Assembly: GCF_002939885.1 (NCBI RefSeq)
Contig: NZ_MDED01000018.1
Location: forward strand, 1-64,000
From: Xanthomonas cucurbitae
GTDB taxonomy: Bacteria > Pseudomonadota > Gammaproteobacteria > Xanthomonadales > Xanthomonadaceae
Length of the DNA stretch: 64,000 bases
Reading direction: 5' to 3'
In this document: in pieces, positions 18,551-29,651 of the stretch
How positions within the stretch are numbered: position 1 is the first letter of the stretch
Layout: each line of letters starts with the position of its first letter
Translations under genes and position numbers: made by a program
Notes under the pieces: model-generated
Told to the model about the DNA's origin: nothing
Databases searched by the model: none
Seen by the model: only the letters and a program-made list of their open reading frames with translations

Positions 18551-19265
18551 GCCGGGAATGCCCTGTCGCGGCCAGGTCCGCTCCTACGAGAGCGGTGCGT
18601 CCAGGTTGCCGTAGGAGCGGACCCGGCCGCGACGAAGTCGTCCCCGTAGCCTGGTCGTGAGCAATGTGTTCTCAAGCTGAGCCTGGCGGAAGACGACGTG
18701 CATGGCTGCACCACGCGTCGTCGGGAATGCACTGTCGCGGCCAGGTCCGCTCCTAAGAGAGCGGTGCGTCCAGGTTGCCGTAGGAGCGGACCCGGCCGCG
18801 ACGAAGCCGTCCCCGTAGCCTGGTCGTGAGCAGCGTGTTCTCAATCTGAGCCTAACGAAGACGACGTGCATGGCTGCACCACGCGCCGCCGGGAATGCCC
18901 TGTCGCGGCCATGTCCGCTCCTACGAGAGCGGTGCGTCCAGGTTGCCGTAGGAGCGGACCCGGCCGCGACGAAGCCGTCCCCCGTAGCCTGGTCGTGAGC
19001 AGCGTGTTCTCAATCTGAGCCTAACGAAGACGACGTGCATGGCTGCACCACGCGCCGCCGGGAATGCCCTGTCGCGGCCAGGTCCGCTCCTACGAGGGCG
19101 GTGCGTCCAGGTTGCCGTAGGAGCAGCGGACCCGGTCGCGACGAAGCCGTCCCCGTAGCCTGGTCGTGAGCAGCGTGTTCTCAATCTGAGCCTAACGAAG
19201 ACGACGTGCATGGCTGCACCACGCGCCGCCGGGAATGCCTTGTCGCGGCCAGGTCCGCTCCTACG
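18551..19265. repeat. Tandem array of a ~169-bp REP-bearing unit, 4 full copies plus one partial
   Basis: Landmark gggaatgc recurs at 18554, 18723, 18891, 19060 and 19231 (periods 169, 168, 169, 171). Each full unit holds a 23-bp inverted repeat with one mismatch (first copy 18566-18588 and 18610-18632), built around GTAGGAGCGGACC, with a 21-nt loop. About 100 nt of well conserved spacer follows it. The fifth copy keeps only the left arm and runs into psd: its CTA at 19261-19263 is the psd stop codon. It fills the whole gap between convergent mltD and psd. It is not a CRISPR array, because the spacers are near-identical. Confidence 0.95.
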
Positions 19266-20124
19266 ACGGCGTCGCTGCACTTTGCTGACGACGTGCGAGC
19301 GCCTGGCCCAGTTGCACCGCCGTTTCAGCAGCAAGCCCAGCATCGAGCTGGGCGACGCCCGGCGGCAGCAGCACGATCACGGTCGAGCCGTAGTTGAAGC
19401 GTGCCATCTCCGCAAATTTCTCCAGGGTGATCTCCTTGCCGCGGTAATCCTTGCGCGTGATGCGATCGCCGTAACGCGGAATCTCCACGCCGCTCCATAC
19501 CGTTTCCACGCCGGAGACCAGCAGCGCGCCCACCATCACCGAGGCCATCGGGCCGAACTCGGTGTCGAAGTGACACACCAGTCGCTCGTTGCGCGCGAAC
19601 AGGCGCGGCACGCTGCGCACCGCATCCGGGCCCACGCTGAACAGCCGGCCGGGGACGTGCACGGTTTCGCGCAAGGTACCGGTCCACGGCATGTGCACGC
19701 GGTGGTAGTCCTTCGGCGACAGGTACACAGTGGCGAACAGGCCGCTGTTGAACGGCGCGGCGGCTGCCTCATCGCCCAGCAGTTCGGCGGCGGTGAACGA
19801 CTGCCCCTTGGCCTGGAAAATGCGGCCGTTCTCGATCGGGCCAAGCTGGCTGATGCGACCATCGGCCGGCATCAGCAAAGCGGCCGGGTCGGGATCGGGC
19901 ACGCGTGCGCCGGGCTTGAGCGCGCGGGTAAAAAAGGCGTTGAAGGTGGGGTAGGCGCGCGGGTCCGGCTCCTGCGCCTCGCTCAGGTCCACGCCGAACC
20001 TGCGCGTCACCGTATCGATCAGCCATTGCTTGGTGGACGGTGTCTGCGAGTACGCCAGCGCGCGTGCCATCGACGACAGCAGCCGATGCGGCAGTACATA
20101 GGTCAGGGAGGTGACGAAACTCAC
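19261..20124 (-). CDS. psd: Phosphatidylserine decarboxylase proenzyme
   Basis: A 287-residue inner-membrane enzyme that makes phosphatidylethanolamine. It self-cleaves between Gly246 and Ser247 in the motif [10 protein letters not shown], creating the pyruvoyl group on the small subunit. [10 protein letters not shown] near residue 140 carries the conserved histidines. Start is a GTG (20122-20124) preceded by AAGG; it overlaps the TGA of the SCO1-like gene by four bases. The C-terminus ([11 protein letters not shown]) ends at a TAG that lies inside the GTAGGAG core of a REP copy, so the last residues are probably set by repeat insertion rather than by selection. Confidence 0.94.
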   Translation of the reverse strand: MSFVTSLTYVLPHRLLSSMARALAYSQTPSTKQWLIDTVTRRFGVDLSEAQEPDPRAYPTFNAFFTRALKPGARVPDPDPAALLMPADGRISQLGPIENGRIFQAKGQSFTAAELLGDEAAAAPFNSGLFATVYLSPKDYHRVHMPWTGTLRETVHVPGRLFSVGPDAVRSVPRLFARNERLVCHFDTEFGPMASVMVGALLVSGVETVWSGVEIPRYGDRITRKDYRGKEITLEKFAEMARFNYGSTVIVLLPPGVAQLDAGLAAETAVQLGQALARRQQSAATPS

Positions 20125-20771
20125 GGAGCGGTTACCTTGGTCAGCTGTTGGAAGTCGGCGGCAATCGCCTTGGGATCGAGCGGCGGGCGGATCAGGCCGG
20201 CCAGGCGGCCTTGCGGGTCCAGCACGGCGATGCCGGCCGAATGATCCATGCTGTAGTCGTTGGGATTCTGTGCAAAGCCCTTGCCCGGCACCTTCTGGAA
20301 CACCAAGCCCAGTGCAGTGGCAAAGCGCTCCAGCGCCGGTACGTCCGCAGTGGCGGCCAGGGTGTCCTTGTGGAAGGCATGCGCGTATTCGCCCAGCCGC
20401 GCTGGCGGGTCGCGCTGCGGGTCCACCGACACGAACAGCACCCGCGGGCGCAATCCATCCGCAATGCCTTGCCACTGCTGTTGCGCCACTGCCAGATCGG
20501 TCAGCGTGGTCGGGCAGACGTCCGGGCAGGAGGTGAAGCCCAGGAACACCAAGGTCCAGTGGCCCTTGAGTTCGCCGGGCACCAGTTGGGTGCCGTCGGA
20601 CTGGCGCAGGCTGAACTGCGGCAGCGGGCGCGGCTGCGGATAGAAGGTAATGGTCTGGGTGGGCGGCCACGGCGAGCTGGGCGCGCGGCTGAAGAACTTC
20701 TGGCCCAGCAACAGCCCCAGGCCGGCGGCCAGCGCCACCAGCAGCACGATGCCCGTATTGCGATTGAACAT
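20121..20771 (-). CDS. SCO1/SenC-family copper chaperone
   Basis: A 216-residue thioredoxin-fold protein anchored by an N-terminal helix (residues 6-24) and facing the periplasm. It carries copper to the CuA site of cytochrome oxidase or acts in thiol reduction. The metal ligands are Cys82 and Cys86 (TSCPDVCP) and a His in YSMDHSAG near residue 180. The ATG is at 20769-20771. Its TGA overlaps the psd GTG (GTGA), so psd is translated from the same mRNA. Pairing a copper chaperone with a lipid enzyme makes no obvious pathway. Confidence 0.9.
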   Translation of the reverse strand: MFNRNTGIVLLVALAAGLGLLLGQKFFSRAPSSPWPPTQTITFYPQPRPLPQFSLRQSDGTQLVPGELKGHWTLVFLGFTSCPDVCPTTLTDLAVAQQQWQGIADGLRPRVLFVSVDPQRDPPARLGEYAHAFHKDTLAATADVPALERFATALGLVFQKVPGKGFAQNPNDYSMDHSAGIAVLDPQGRLAGLIRPPLDPKAIAADFQQLTKVTAP

Positions 20772-20816
20772 GGCGGTTTCCAGTGCAACGGACGCTCATG
20801 ATACCGATCCGACCTC

Positions 20817-20822
20817 TATAAT
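20817..20822 (+). promoter_or_regulatory. Consensus -10 element upstream of prmB
   Basis: TATAAT 29 bases before the prmB ATG, within the 80-base divergent gap to the SCO1-like gene. No clear -35 is visible, and the ATG lacks a Shine-Dalgarno. Confidence 0.45.
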
Positions 20823-20851
20823 CGGGGGCCGATTCCTCTTTAGTTGTTGCC

Positions 20852-21778
20852 ATGACTGCCGCCGCGGCCGACGAACTGCACACCATCATCGACCTGATCC
20901 GCTACGGCACCAGCCGTTTCAACCAAGCCGGTCTGACCTTCGGCCATAGCTACGACAACGCGCTGGACGAAGCCACCCAGCTGGTGCTGCACAGCCTGCA
21001 CCTGCCGCACGACCTGGGCCCGGCTTATGGCCAGGCGCGGCTGCTGCGGGCGGAAAAGGAGCGGGTGCTGGGCCTGTTCGAACGTCGCATCACCGAGCGC
21101 GTGCCGGCGGCCTATCTCACCGGCGAGGCCTGGTTCGCCGGCCTGAGTTTCAAGAGCGATGCACGCGCACTGGTGCCGCGCTCGCCGATCGCCGAGCTGA
21201 TCGAAGCCGGCTTCGAGCCATGGCTGGGCGGGCGCGACGTCACCCGCGCGCTGGACCTGTGCACCGGCTCGGGTTGCATCGCCATTGCCATGGGCCACTA
21301 CAACCCGCAGTGGGAGGTGGATGGCGTGGATATCAGCGACGATGCATTGGCGCTGGCCGCCGAGAACAAGGCGCGCCTGCATGCCGACAATGTCACCTTG
21401 CACAAGTCGGACCTGTTCACCGGCCTGGCCGGCCGCCAGTACGACCTGATCGTCACCAATCCGCCCTACGTCACCAACGACGAAACCGACGCGCTGCCGC
21501 AGGAGTATTCCTACGAGCCCGAGCTCGGCCTGCGTGCCGGCGACGATGGTCTGGACCTGGTACTGAAGATCCTGCGCGATGCGCCGCAGCACCTGAGCGA
21601 AGACGGTCTGCTGATCTGCGAAGTCGGCGAATCCGAGCAACATCTCATCAAGCTGCTGCCGGAAGTGGACCTGGCCTGGGTCGAGTTCAAGGTCGGGCAG
21701 ATGGGCATCTTCGCGGTGGAATGCCGCGAGCTGGTCGCACACCGCGCGCGCATCGGCGCGCTGGCCGCGCAGCGATGA
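20852..21778 (+). CDS. prmB: Ribosomal protein uL3 N5-glutamine methyltransferase
   Basis: A 308-residue SAM-dependent enzyme that methylates a glutamine of ribosomal protein L3. The SAM-binding motif is [14 protein letters not shown] near residue 131, and the substrate-Gln motif NPPYV is near residue 205. An N-terminal helical domain (1 to about 90) is as in PrmB/Prm[18 protein letters not shown] sequence and [12 protein letters not shown] favour PrmB over the release-factor enzyme PrmC. It precedes aroC by 10 bases, the prmB-aroC order common in gammaproteobacteria, and the two are probably cotranscribed. Confidence 0.93.
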   Translation: MTAAAADELHTIIDLIRYGTSRFNQAGLTFGHSYDNALDEATQLVLHSLHLPHDLGPAYGQARLLRAEKERVLGLFERRITERVPAAYLTGEAWFAGLSFKSDARALVPRSPIAELIEAGFEPWLGGRDVTRALDLCTGSGCIAIAMGHYNPQWEVDGVDISDDALALAAENKARLHADNVTLHKSDLFTGLAGRQYDLIVTNPPYVTNDETDALPQEYSYEPELGLRAGDDGLDLVLKILRDAPQHLSEDGLLICEVGESEQHLIKLLPEVDLAWVEFKVGQMGIFAVECRELVAHRARIGALAAQR

Positions 21779-21788
21779 GCCTGCGCGC

Positions 21789-22892
21789 ATGAGTGCCAAT
21801 TCGTTCGGCAAGCTGTTCACCGTCACCACCTTCGGCGAGTCGCATGGGCCGGCGATCGGTTGCGTGGTCGATGGCTGCCCTCCGGGCCTGGAGCTGGCGC
21901 CGGAAGAATTCACCCACGATCTGCAGCGGCGTGCATCCGGCAAGAGCCGGCATACCTCTGCCCGCCGCGAGGCCGACGCCATCGAGATCCTCTCCGGCGT
22001 CTACGAGGGCCGCACTACCGGCACGCCGATCGGGCTGCTGATCCGCAATACCGACCAGCGCAGCAAGGACTACAGCAACATCGCCCAGCAGTTCCGCCCC
22101 GGCCATGCGGACTACAGCTACTGGCAGAAATACGGCATCCGCGATCCGCGCGGTGGCGGGCGCTCGTCCGCGCGCGAAACCACCATGCGCGTGGCCGCAG
22201 GCGTCATCGCCAAGAAGTGGCTCAAGCAGCGTTATGGCGTGCTGGTGCGCGGTTTCCTGTCGCAGCTGGGCGAGATCCGCCCGACCGGGTTCGACTGGGA
22301 GGCGGTGGAAGACAACCCGTTCTTCTGGCCGCATGCCGCGCAGGTGCCGGAGCTGGAGACCTACATGGATGCGCTGCGCAAATCCGGCGATTCGGTCGGC
22401 GCGCGCGTGGACGTGGTGGCCGGCGGCGTGCCGCCGGGCTGGGGTGAGCCGATCTACGGCAAGCTCGACGCCGAACTCGCTGCGGCCTTGATGAGCATCA
22501 ATGCGGTCAAGGGCGTGGAGATCGGCGACGGTTTTGCCAGCGCCGCGCAGAAGGGTACCGAACACCGCGACCTCATCACGCCCGAAGGTTTTCTCAGCAA
22601 CCATGCTGGCGGCATTCTCGGCGGCATCTCCACCGGCCAGGCGGTCACCGCTTCGATGGTGCTCAAGCCGACCTCCAGCCTGCGTCTGCCCGGCGCCACG
22701 GTGGATGCTGACGGTGCGGTGGTGGAGGTCATCACCACCGGTCGGCACGACCCCTGCGTGGGCATCCGCGCCACCCCGATCGCCGAAGCGATGATGGCGC
22801 TGGTGCTGATGGACCAGGCACTGCGCCATCGCGCGCAATGCGGCGATGTCGGTGAAATGGCGCCGCAGATTCCCGGTCAGGTCGATGTCTGA
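21789..22892 (+). CDS. aroC: Chorismate synthase
   Basis: A 367-residue FMN-dependent enzyme that makes chorismate from EPSP, the last shared step of aromatic amino acid synthesis. Signatures are [16 protein letters not shown] near residue 16, [24 protein letters not shown] near residues 48-75 and [17 protein letters not shown] near residue 125. Length is typical. The ATG lies 10 bases after prmB, and the 3' end overlaps the following dehydrogenase gene by eight bases. It feeds the trp genes that lie 6-10 kb downstream, although they are not in the same operon. Confidence 0.97.
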   Translation: MSANSFGKLFTVTTFGESHGPAIGCVVDGCPPGLELAPEEFTHDLQRRASGKSRHTSARREADAIEILSGVYEGRTTGTPIGLLIRNTDQRSKDYSNIAQQFRPGHADYSYWQKYGIRDPRGGGRSSARETTMRVAAGVIAKKWLKQRYGVLVRGFLSQLGEIRPTGFDWEAVEDNPFFWPHAAQVPELETYMDALRKSGDSVGARVDVVAGGVPPGWGEPIYGKLDAELAAALMSINAVKGVEIGDGFASAAQKGTEHRDLITPEGFLSNHAGGILGGISTGQAVTASMVLKPTSSLRLPGATVDADGAVVEVITTGRHDPCVGIRATPIAEAMMALVLMDQALRHRAQCGDVGEMAPQIPGQVDV

Positions 22893-23943
22893 CGCGCGTC
22901 GCGCCAAGGTGTGGGTCAGCCAGCCGTTGTTCGACGATGTGGTCGCGCAACTGGGCGAGCACTTCGAGCTGACCACCACCGCGCGCGTCACCGCCTGGTC
23001 GCCGGCCGAACTGGCCGCGCAGCTGGCACCGCTGGACGGTGCGCTGATGACGCTCAACGAGCGCGTCGGCGCGGCAGAAATCGCTGCGGCGCCGCAGCTG
23101 CGTGCCATCGCCAACGTGGGCGTGGGCTACAACAATCTCGACATCCATGCCTTGAGCGCGGCCGGCATCCTGGCCAGCAACACGCCGGACGTGCTCACCG
23201 AAACCACCGCCGATTTCGGCTTCGCGTTGCTGATGGCCACCGCGCGCCGCATCACCGAGTCCGAGCGCTGGTTGCGCGACAGGCAGTGGGGGCAGTGGTC
23301 ATTCAAGACCATGCTCGGCGCCGATATCCACGGCAGCACGCTCGGCATCCTGGGCATGGGCCGGATCGGGCAGGGCATCGCGCGGCGCGGCGCGCACGGC
23401 TTTGGCATGCGCGTGCTCTATCACAACCGCAGCCAATTGCCGGCCGCCACCGAGCAGGTGCTGGGCGCGCAGTACGTCGATTTCGAGACGTTGCTGGCGC
23501 AGTCCGATCACCTGGTGCTGGTATTGCCGTACACCCAGGACTCGCACCACATCATCGATGCCGCGGCACTGAGCAAGATGCGCGCCACCGCCACGCTGGT
23601 GAACATGGCGCGCGGCGGGATCGTCGATGAGCTGGCGCTGGCTGATGCGCTGGCCAACGGTCGCCTGGCCGGTGCCGGCCTGGATGTTTACGAAGGCGAG
23701 CCGCGTGTGCGCCCGGAACTGCTGGCGTTGCGCAACGTGGTGCTCACCCCGCATATCGGCAGCGCCAGCCTGGCCACCCGCCGCGCCATGGTGCAGCTGG
23801 CGGTGGACAACCTGATCGCCGCCCTGGGCAAGGGCCCGCAGGCCGGGCATCCGCCGAGCGCGCTCAATGCCGATGCGATTGCCGCTGCCAACCACGGCGG
23901 CGTGATCGTGGGCGCGCGCAACACCGTGTCGACCAAACGATAG
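22885..23943 (+). CDS. D-isomer-specific 2-hydroxyacid dehydrogenase, GhrB-like
   Basis: A 352-residue NAD(P)-dependent cytoplasmic enzyme that reduces a 2-oxoacid such as glyoxylate or hydroxypyruvate. It has a Rossmann motif [15 protein letters not shown] near residue 153, the catalytic Arg in [10 protein letters not shown] near residue 240, Glu in YEGEP and His in LTPHIGSAS near residue 290. The start ATG at 22885 lies inside the last codons of aroC (eight-base overlap), so it is translationally coupled. About 25 residues beyond the usual family end are low complexity. The exact substrate is not decided by the sequence. Confidence 0.9.
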   Translation: MSDARRAKVWVSQPLFDDVVAQLGEHFELTTTARVTAWSPAELAAQLAPLDGALMTLNERVGAAEIAAAPQLRAIANVGVGYNNLDIHALSAAGILASNTPDVLTETTADFGFALLMATARRITESERWLRDRQWGQWSFKTMLGADIHGSTLGILGMGRIGQGIARRGAHGFGMRVLYHNRSQLPAATEQVLGAQYVDFETLLAQSDHLVLVLPYTQDSHHIIDAAALSKMRATATLVNMARGGIVDELALADALANGRLAGAGLDVYEGEPRVRPELLALRNVVLTPHIGSASLATRRAMVQLAVDNLIAALGKGPQAGHPPSALNADAIAAANHGGVIVGARNTVSTKR

Positions 23944-23973
23944 GGAACCTCCGCGGCCAGCGTTGGAGGTTCC
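23944..23973. promoter_or_regulatory. 9-bp perfect hairpin between the dehydrogenase and asd
   Basis: GGAACCTCC (23944-23952) and GGAGGTTCC (23965-23973) flank a 12-nt loop, beginning directly at the upstream stop codon. No U-tract follows. It could be a processing site or a leader element for asd. Confidence 0.45.
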
Positions 23974-24028
23974 CCGAACCCAGGCCGCAGTGCTCCCACT
24001 CTTTCCCCCTTTCGAAAAAGACATCCTC

Positions 24029-25054
<1,026 letters not shown>

Positions 25055-25069
25055 GCCAGCGACTCACCC

Positions 25070-25576
25070 GTAGGAGCGCGCCCGAGCGCGAGGGGCGTTA
25101 ACGGTAACGCCTCATCGCGCCCAGGTGCGCTCCTACGCTGAGGTGGTCGCGTCGCAAGGCTGATCCAGCCGGTTCACCCGTAGGAGCGCGCCCGAGCGCG
25201 AGGGGCGTTACCGGTAATGCCTCATCGCGCCCAGGTGCGCTCCTACGCTGAGGTGGTCGCGGGGCAAGGCTGATCCAGCCGGCTCACCCGTAGGAGCGCG
25301 CCCGAGCGCGAGGGCCGTTATCGATAATGCCTCATCGCGCCCAGGTGCGCTCCTACGCTGAGGTGGTCGTGCCGCAAGGCTGAACCAGCCGGCTCACCCG
25401 TAGGAGCGCGCCCGAGCGCGAGGGGCGTTACCGGTAATGCCTCATCGCGCCCAGGTGCGCTCCTACGCTGAGGTGGTCGTGCCGCAAGGCTGATCCAGCC
25501 GGTTCACCCGTAGGAGCGCGCCCGAGCGCGAGGGGCGTTACCGGTAATGCCTCATCGCGCCCAGGTGCGCTCCTAC
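25070..25576. repeat. Five tandem copies of a 110-bp unit carrying a REP-like hairpin
   Basis: taggagcgcg recurs at 25071, 25181, 25291, 25401 and 25511, an exact 110-bp period. Each unit has a 67-nt palindrome (first 25070-25136) with outer arms GTAGGAGCGC and GCGCTCCTAC and inner arms around GGCGTTA and TAACGCC. The 43-nt spacer (ggtcgcg-aaggctga-ccagc-tcacccg) is clearly related to the last codons of asd plus its first downstream bases. The array fills the asd-fimV gap. Units differ at only a few positions, so the amplification is recent or kept homogeneous. Confidence 0.96.
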
Positions 25577-25679
25577 GCTGGCGCGCATTGTCCGGGTTGG
25601 TCCTGTGCGCAGCATGCGTTTGGCGTGGGTGTCGCCTTGCCGCATGGCGACGGCGGCGACTTTTTCGCTCATTCAGCGG

Positions 25680-25685
25680 CTATAT
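25680..25685 (+). promoter_or_regulatory. Possible -10 element of fimV
   Basis: TATATT lies 32 bases before the preferred fimV ATG. A transcript would start near 25692, which argues against using the in-frame ATG at 25694. No convincing -35 is seen. Confidence 0.35.
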
Positions 25686-25717
25686 TGGTGCCCATGAGAC
25701 AGAGGGGCAGCGGCGCG

Positions 25718-27655
25718 ATGCGTCCGATACAAGGGATAGGTGCGTTGCTGCTGATGGCATGCAGCGGCGCCGCCATGGCATTGGGATTGGGCGATATCCG
25801 GGTGTTGTCCAAGCCCGGGCAGCCGCTGGTGGCCGAGATTCCGGTCATTTCCAACGAGCCGGGCGAACTGGACAGTGCGCGTGTGGCGTTGGCCTCGGCC
25901 ACCACCTTCGCACGGGTTGGCCTGGAGCGGCCGCAAGGGCTGGTCAGCAACCTGCAGTTCCAGTTCGCACAGGATGCGCGCGGGCGTGCGGTGATCCGCG
26001 TGACCAGCAGCCAGCCGGTGGAGCAGCCGGCGATCAATTTCCTGATCGAGGTGGAATGGAATCAGGGCCGGCTGGTGCGCGAGTACGCCGCCTTGATCGA
26101 CGCACCCAACACCGCTGCCGCCATTGCCGAGCCCGGTATCGAGGCGCCGCGTGCCGGCACCGCCAATACGATTACGCGCGAAGCCGCCGCCGCGCCTGCA
26201 GGCGCGCGTGAACGGCAGGGCGCCGGCACGGCCGCGCCGTCCACGGCTCCGCGCGCCAGTGCGGTCACGGCCACGCAAACCGGCGACGCGCTGCCGGCGG
26301 TACGCGCCGGGCAAACGTTGTCCGAGATCGCAGCGACGGTCGCGCGCTCCAGCGGACACTCGCTGGACCAGACCATGCTGGCCCTGCTGCGCACCAATCC
26401 GGATGCCTTCATCAACGGCAACATCAACCGCCTCAAGCAGGGCGCGGTCCTGCGCACGCCGCAGGAAGATGCGCTGGCGCAGGTCGGTGCCGCCGAAGCG
26501 GCGGTGATGGTGCGCGAGCAGGCCGCGCAGTGGCGGCAGGCGCGTTCGGCCATTCCGCAGCCGGCCGAAGCCGGTGCCGCAGCGACGCCGCCCCGGGCAA
26601 CAGCGGCGGCCGGCGGCAATCATGGCGCGCGCCTCGAAATCGCCCCGGCAGTGGCGAGTCAAACCAACCACGCCGGCGCGACGTCCGGCACCAGTGCCAA
26701 AGGCGAGGGCGAGATGGCGGCCAACCAACAGTTGCAACAGGCCAAGGAAGACATCGCCACTCGCGATGCCGAATTGCAGGACCTGCGCACGCGCGTGGCC
26801 GATCTGGAAAAGCTCAAGCAGCAGCAGCAAGCCTTGATCGCGATGAAGGACACCGACCTGGCTGCCGCGCAGAAGCGTCTGGCTGCCGCGCCGCAGAGCG
26901 CCCCGCAAGGTGGCGGTGTTCCGCTGTGGTTGATCGGCGGTCTGGTGCTGATCGTGGTGGCGGTGGTCGCGTGGCTGGCCGCACGGCGTCGTAAACCCTC
27001 GCCGCTGCCGCCGTTGCCACGGCGCCAGTTTGACTTCATGCCCCCGGGTACTCCGCTCGCCGAAGATGCCGCGCAGAACGCCGCGCCCGCCACCGGAGCC
27101 GATGAACGCGACGGGCTGCATGCGTCCGCGTTCGAGCAGGCCGATCTGCGCGAAGACGCGCGTGCCCACCCGGCGCAGCCGCTGTCGGGCGTGCTGCGCC
27201 GCGAGCCGCTGTTGGCCGAACCGGTCGTCGCGCCTGTGGTGGTCAACAGTGACGAGTGGCGCGCGCTGCGTGCCGCCCCACCGGCGCCGCCAGCCGAGTC
27301 CGAGCCGGCAGCCCTGCCATCCGAGCCGCAGCCCGACGCGGCGCATCCGGCGTTCGCCGAGCCTGCGCCGCCAAGCGCGGATGAGAGCCGCGTAGATCCA
27401 GACCAAGCTGTGCAACATCAAGCGCCGCAACACCCGCTGGACGTCGAGCCGGCGCCGGTCGCCCCGGTTGCCGCGCCGAATCCACTTGCCGACCGGCAAT
27501 TTGCCTTGGCCGGACGCGACCGCCTGGAACTGGCGGTGGCCTACATGGACCTGGGCGACAAGGACACCGCGCGTGGTCTGCTGCTGGAGGTCACCGCCAC
27601 CGGTGACGAGGCCACCCGCGCCGAAGCAGCGCAGCTGCTGGAGCGCCTGACATGA
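25718..27655 (+). CDS. fimV: FimV-like polar/pilus assembly protein
   Basis: A 645-residue inner-membrane protein with a large periplasmic part. A signal peptide (1 to about 22, AMALGLGDIRV) leads into the FimV N-terminal domain (VLSKPGQPLVAEIPV). A LysM-like segment lies near residue 195 (VRAGQTLSEIAATVARSSG), then Ala/Pro linkers and a coiled coil near 340-390. One transmembrane helix is near 405-425 (VPLWLIGGLVLIVVAVVAW). The cytoplasmic tail ends in the FimV C-terminal TPR-like helix pair (LAVAYMDLGDKDTARGLLLEV). In Pseudomonas FimV supports type IV pilus function and polar signalling. It is shorter than the P. aeruginosa protein. ATG 25718 follows AGAGGGG; ATG 25694 is the alternative. 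Confidence 0.88.
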   Translation: MRPIQGIGALLLMACSGAAMALGLGDIRVLSKPGQPLVAEIPVISNEPGELDSARVALASATTFARVGLERPQGLVSNLQFQFAQDARGRAVIRVTSSQPVEQPAINFLIEVEWNQGRLVREYAALIDAPNTAAAIAEPGIEAPRAGTANTITREAAAAPAGARERQGAGTAAPSTAPRASAVTATQTGDALPAVRAGQTLSEIAATVARSSGHSLDQTMLALLRTNPDAFINGNINRLKQGAVLRTPQEDALAQVGAAEAAVMVREQAAQWRQARSAIPQPAEAGAAATPPRATAAAGGNHGARLEIAPAVASQTNHAGATSGTSAKGEGEMAANQQLQQAKEDIATRDAELQDLRTRVADLEKLKQQQQALIAMKDTDLAAAQKRLAAAPQSAPQGGGVPLWLIGGLVLIVVAVVAWLAARRRKPSPLPPLPRRQFDFMPPGTPLAEDAAQNAAPATGADERDGLHASAFEQADLREDARAHPAQPLSGVLRREPLLAEPVVAPVVVNSDEWRALRAAPPAPPAESEPAALPSEPQPDAAHPAFAEPAPPSADESRVDPDQAVQHQAPQHPLDVEPAPVAPVAAPNPLADRQFALAGRDRLELAVAYMDLGDKDTARGLLLEVTATGDEATRAEAAQLLERLT

Positions 27656-28035
27656 GTCCGGCCATGGACAGCATGGCCGTGCGCGAGCGTCGCATCGATT
27701 ACGTGGAGTTCGGCTCCACCGATCCGGAGGCCAGCCGTGCCTTTTTCGAGACCGTCTTCGGCTGGCAGTTCCAGGCCTACGGCCCGGATTACCTGGCCTT
27801 CAATGACGGCTGCATGGACGGAGGCTTCTACCGCACGGCGGTCCCGGCACCGGCCGAGGGCGGCCCGCTGGTGGTGCTGTACGCAGACGACCTGGCGCCG
27901 ATGCTCGAGCGCGTGCGCGCCGCTGGCGGCGAGATCGTCAAGCCGGTGTTCGGTTTCCCTGGTGGCAGCCGGTTTCATTTCCGCGAGCCGGGCGGCTCCA
28001 CGTTGGCGGTGTGGTCGGAGCGTTCCGCCGGGTAG
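27652..28035 (+). CDS. VOC (glyoxalase/bleomycin-resistance fold) family protein
   Basis: A 127-residue protein with the two-module beta-alpha-beta VOC fold: YVEFGSTDPEASRAFFETVFGWQF and a second half PLVVLYADDLAPMLERVRAAGGEIVKPVFGFPGGSRFHFREPGG. The spacing resembles small CATRA/YdcF-type VOC proteins that bind a metal or small ligand. Candidate metal ligands are sparse, so it may not be an enzyme. Its ATG overlaps the fimV TGA (ATGA), which couples the two. Its insertion between fimV and truA is not part of the Pseudomonas arrangement as I know it. Substrate unknown. Confidence 0.82.
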   Translation: MSPAMDSMAVRERRIDYVEFGSTDPEASRAFFETVFGWQFQAYGPDYLAFNDGCMDGGFYRTAVPAPAEGGPLVVLYADDLAPMLERVRAAGGEIVKPVFGFPGGSRFHFREPGGSTLAVWSERSAG

Positions 28036-28214
28036 GGCGGGCCGCCGAGGTGACGCGCCGGTCGTGAGTCCGGGTCTGCGCACCGCCGAGGCGCTGGCAG
28101 CGCGCCGGTGCCCGTCATGTGGGGCGTCGCGCCAGTGCTACGAACTCACCCCGGTCAGCTCGCGTTTGCCGCACGTCCGGCAGGTTGGCTGATTCAACAG
28201 ACAGGCAGGTACCG

Positions 28215-28988
28215 ATGCGTTACGCCCTGGGCGTGGAATATGACGGCAGCCAGTTCCAGGGCTGGCAGCAGCTGGGCGAGCATGGCGGGCCGAGCGTGCA
28301 GGCCAGCCTGCAGGCCGCGTTGTCGTCGGTGGCCGCCGCGCCGATCCAGGTGGTCTGTGCCGGGCGCACCGATGCCGGCGTCCACGGGCAATGCCAAGTG
28401 GTGCATTTCGACAGCGATGCGCGGCGCGAGCCGCGTGGCTGGATGCTGGGCACCACCGCGCGGCTTCCCGCATCGATCGCAGTGCGCTGGTGCGTGCCGG
28501 CCGCCGACGATTTTCACGCGCGCTTTTCCGCGCGCGCGCGGCGCTACCGCTACCGCCTGCTGAATCGCCAGATCCGTCCGGCCCTGCATCGGCAGACCCT
28601 GAGTTGGGAGCGTCGCCCGCTCGACGCCGAGGCCATGCAGACGGCCGCACAGGCGCTGCTGGGCGAGAACGACTTCAGCGCATTTCGCAGCGTGCAGTGC
28701 CAGGCGCTGCACGCGCGTCGCAACCTGCAGGCCATCGCGGTGCAGCGCGATGGCGAGGTGGTGGAGGTGCAGGTGCAGGCCAATGCATTCCTTCATCACA
28801 TGGTGCGCAATATCGTTGGCTCGTTGATCCTGGTCGGGTCCGGCGAGCGGCCGGTCGACTGGATCGCAACGTTGCTCGCCGGACGCGACCGCACGGTGGC
28901 GGGGCCGACGGCACCGCCTCAAGGTCTGGTGTTTACCGGGCCTCTGTATCCTGCAGAGTGGCATCTGCCTGCCGAGGTCACCCAATGA
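28215..28988 (+). CDS. truA: tRNA pseudouridine(38-40) synthase
   Basis: A 257-residue enzyme that converts uridines 38, 39 and 40 of the anticodon arm to pseudouridine. The catalytic Asp53 is in [11 protein letters not shown]. Other family blocks are [10 protein letters not shown] at the N-terminus, [18 protein letters not shown] near residue 98 and [13 protein letters not shown] near residue 195. The ATG at 28215 fits the usual TruA N-terminus; the frame is open for 32 more codons upstream without family similarity. The stop overlaps the trpF start (ATGA). Confidence 0.96.
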   Translation: MRYALGVEYDGSQFQGWQQLGEHGGPSVQASLQAALSSVAAAPIQVVCAGRTDAGVHGQCQVVHFDSDARREPRGWMLGTTARLPASIAVRWCVPAADDFHARFSARARRYRYRLLNRQIRPALHRQTLSWERRPLDAEAMQTAAQALLGENDFSAFRSVQCQALHARRNLQAIAVQRDGEVVEVQVQANAFLHHMVRNIVGSLILVGSGERPVDWIATLLAGRDRTVAGPTAPPQGLVFTGPLYPAEWHLPAEVTQ

Positions 28989-29650
28989 ATCGATCGCTGT
29001 ACCGCACCCGCATCAAGTTCTGCGGCATGACCCGCGCCGGGGATATCCGACTGGCCGGGGAGCTGGGTGTGGACGCGGTAGGTTTCATCTTCGCCCACGG
29101 CAGCCCGCGCCGCGTGGCGCCGGCCGAGGCACGCGCGATGCGCCAGGCCACCGCGCCGATGGTCGATGTGGTGGCCTTGTTCCGCAACAATTCCAAGGAA
29201 GAAGTGCGCGAGGTGGTGCGCACCGTGCGGCCAACCTTGCTGCAATTCCACGGCGAGGAAGACGATGCGTTCTGCCGCAGCTTCAACCTGCCCTATCTCA
29301 AGGCCGTGCCGATGGGCGGCGGCGTGAACGGCGAAGATGCCAACGCACGCACCCTGCAGCTGGCGTTTCCCAACACCGCCGGCTTCCTGTTCGACAGCCA
29401 TGCGCCGGGTGCTGGCGGCGGCACCGGCAAGACCTTCGACTGGTCGCGCCTGCCTACCGGCCTGCACCGTCCGTTCCTGCTTGCCGGCGGCATCACTGCC
29501 GACAACGTGTTCGACGCCATCGTCGCCACCTTGCCGTGGGGTGTGGATGTGTCCAGTGGCGTCGAGCTGGCGCCCGGCATCAAGGACGGCCACAAGATGC
29601 GCAAGTTTGTCGAGGAAGTGCGCCGGGCCGACTGCCACGAGATGGGGTGA
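28985..29650 (+). CDS. trpF: Phosphoribosylanthranilate isomerase
   Basis: A 221-residue TIM-barrel enzyme for the third step from chorismate to tryptophan. The catalytic Cys is in RIKFCGMTR (near residue 13) and the catalytic Asp in [10 protein letters not shown] near residue 185. QFHGEED and [11 protein letters not shown] are further signatures. The start overlaps the truA stop by four bases, so truA and trpF are co-translated. It is separated from trpBA by the divergent LysR gene. A short GGGAATC repeat follows the stop. Confidence 0.96.
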   Translation: MNRSLYRTRIKFCGMTRAGDIRLAGELGVDAVGFIFAHGSPRRVAPAEARAMRQATAPMVDVVALFRNNSKEEVREVVRTVRPTLLQFHGEEDDAFCRSFNLPYLKAVPMGGGVNGEDANARTLQLAFPNTAGFLFDSHAPGAGGGTGKTFDWSRLPTGLHRPFLLAGGITADNVFDAIVATLPWGVDVSSGVELAPGIKDGHKMRKFVEEVRRADCHEMG

Positions 29651-29651
29651 A

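Noticed and set aside
25070-25576. CRISPR array
   Set aside because: The spacing is regular, but the intervening sequences are near-identical to each other, the unit is palindromic and 110 bp long, and no cas genes are present.
25547-25693. Upstream extension of fimV into the repeat array
   Set aside because: The extension translates REP sequence, lacks a ribosome site, and would place the signal peptide internally.
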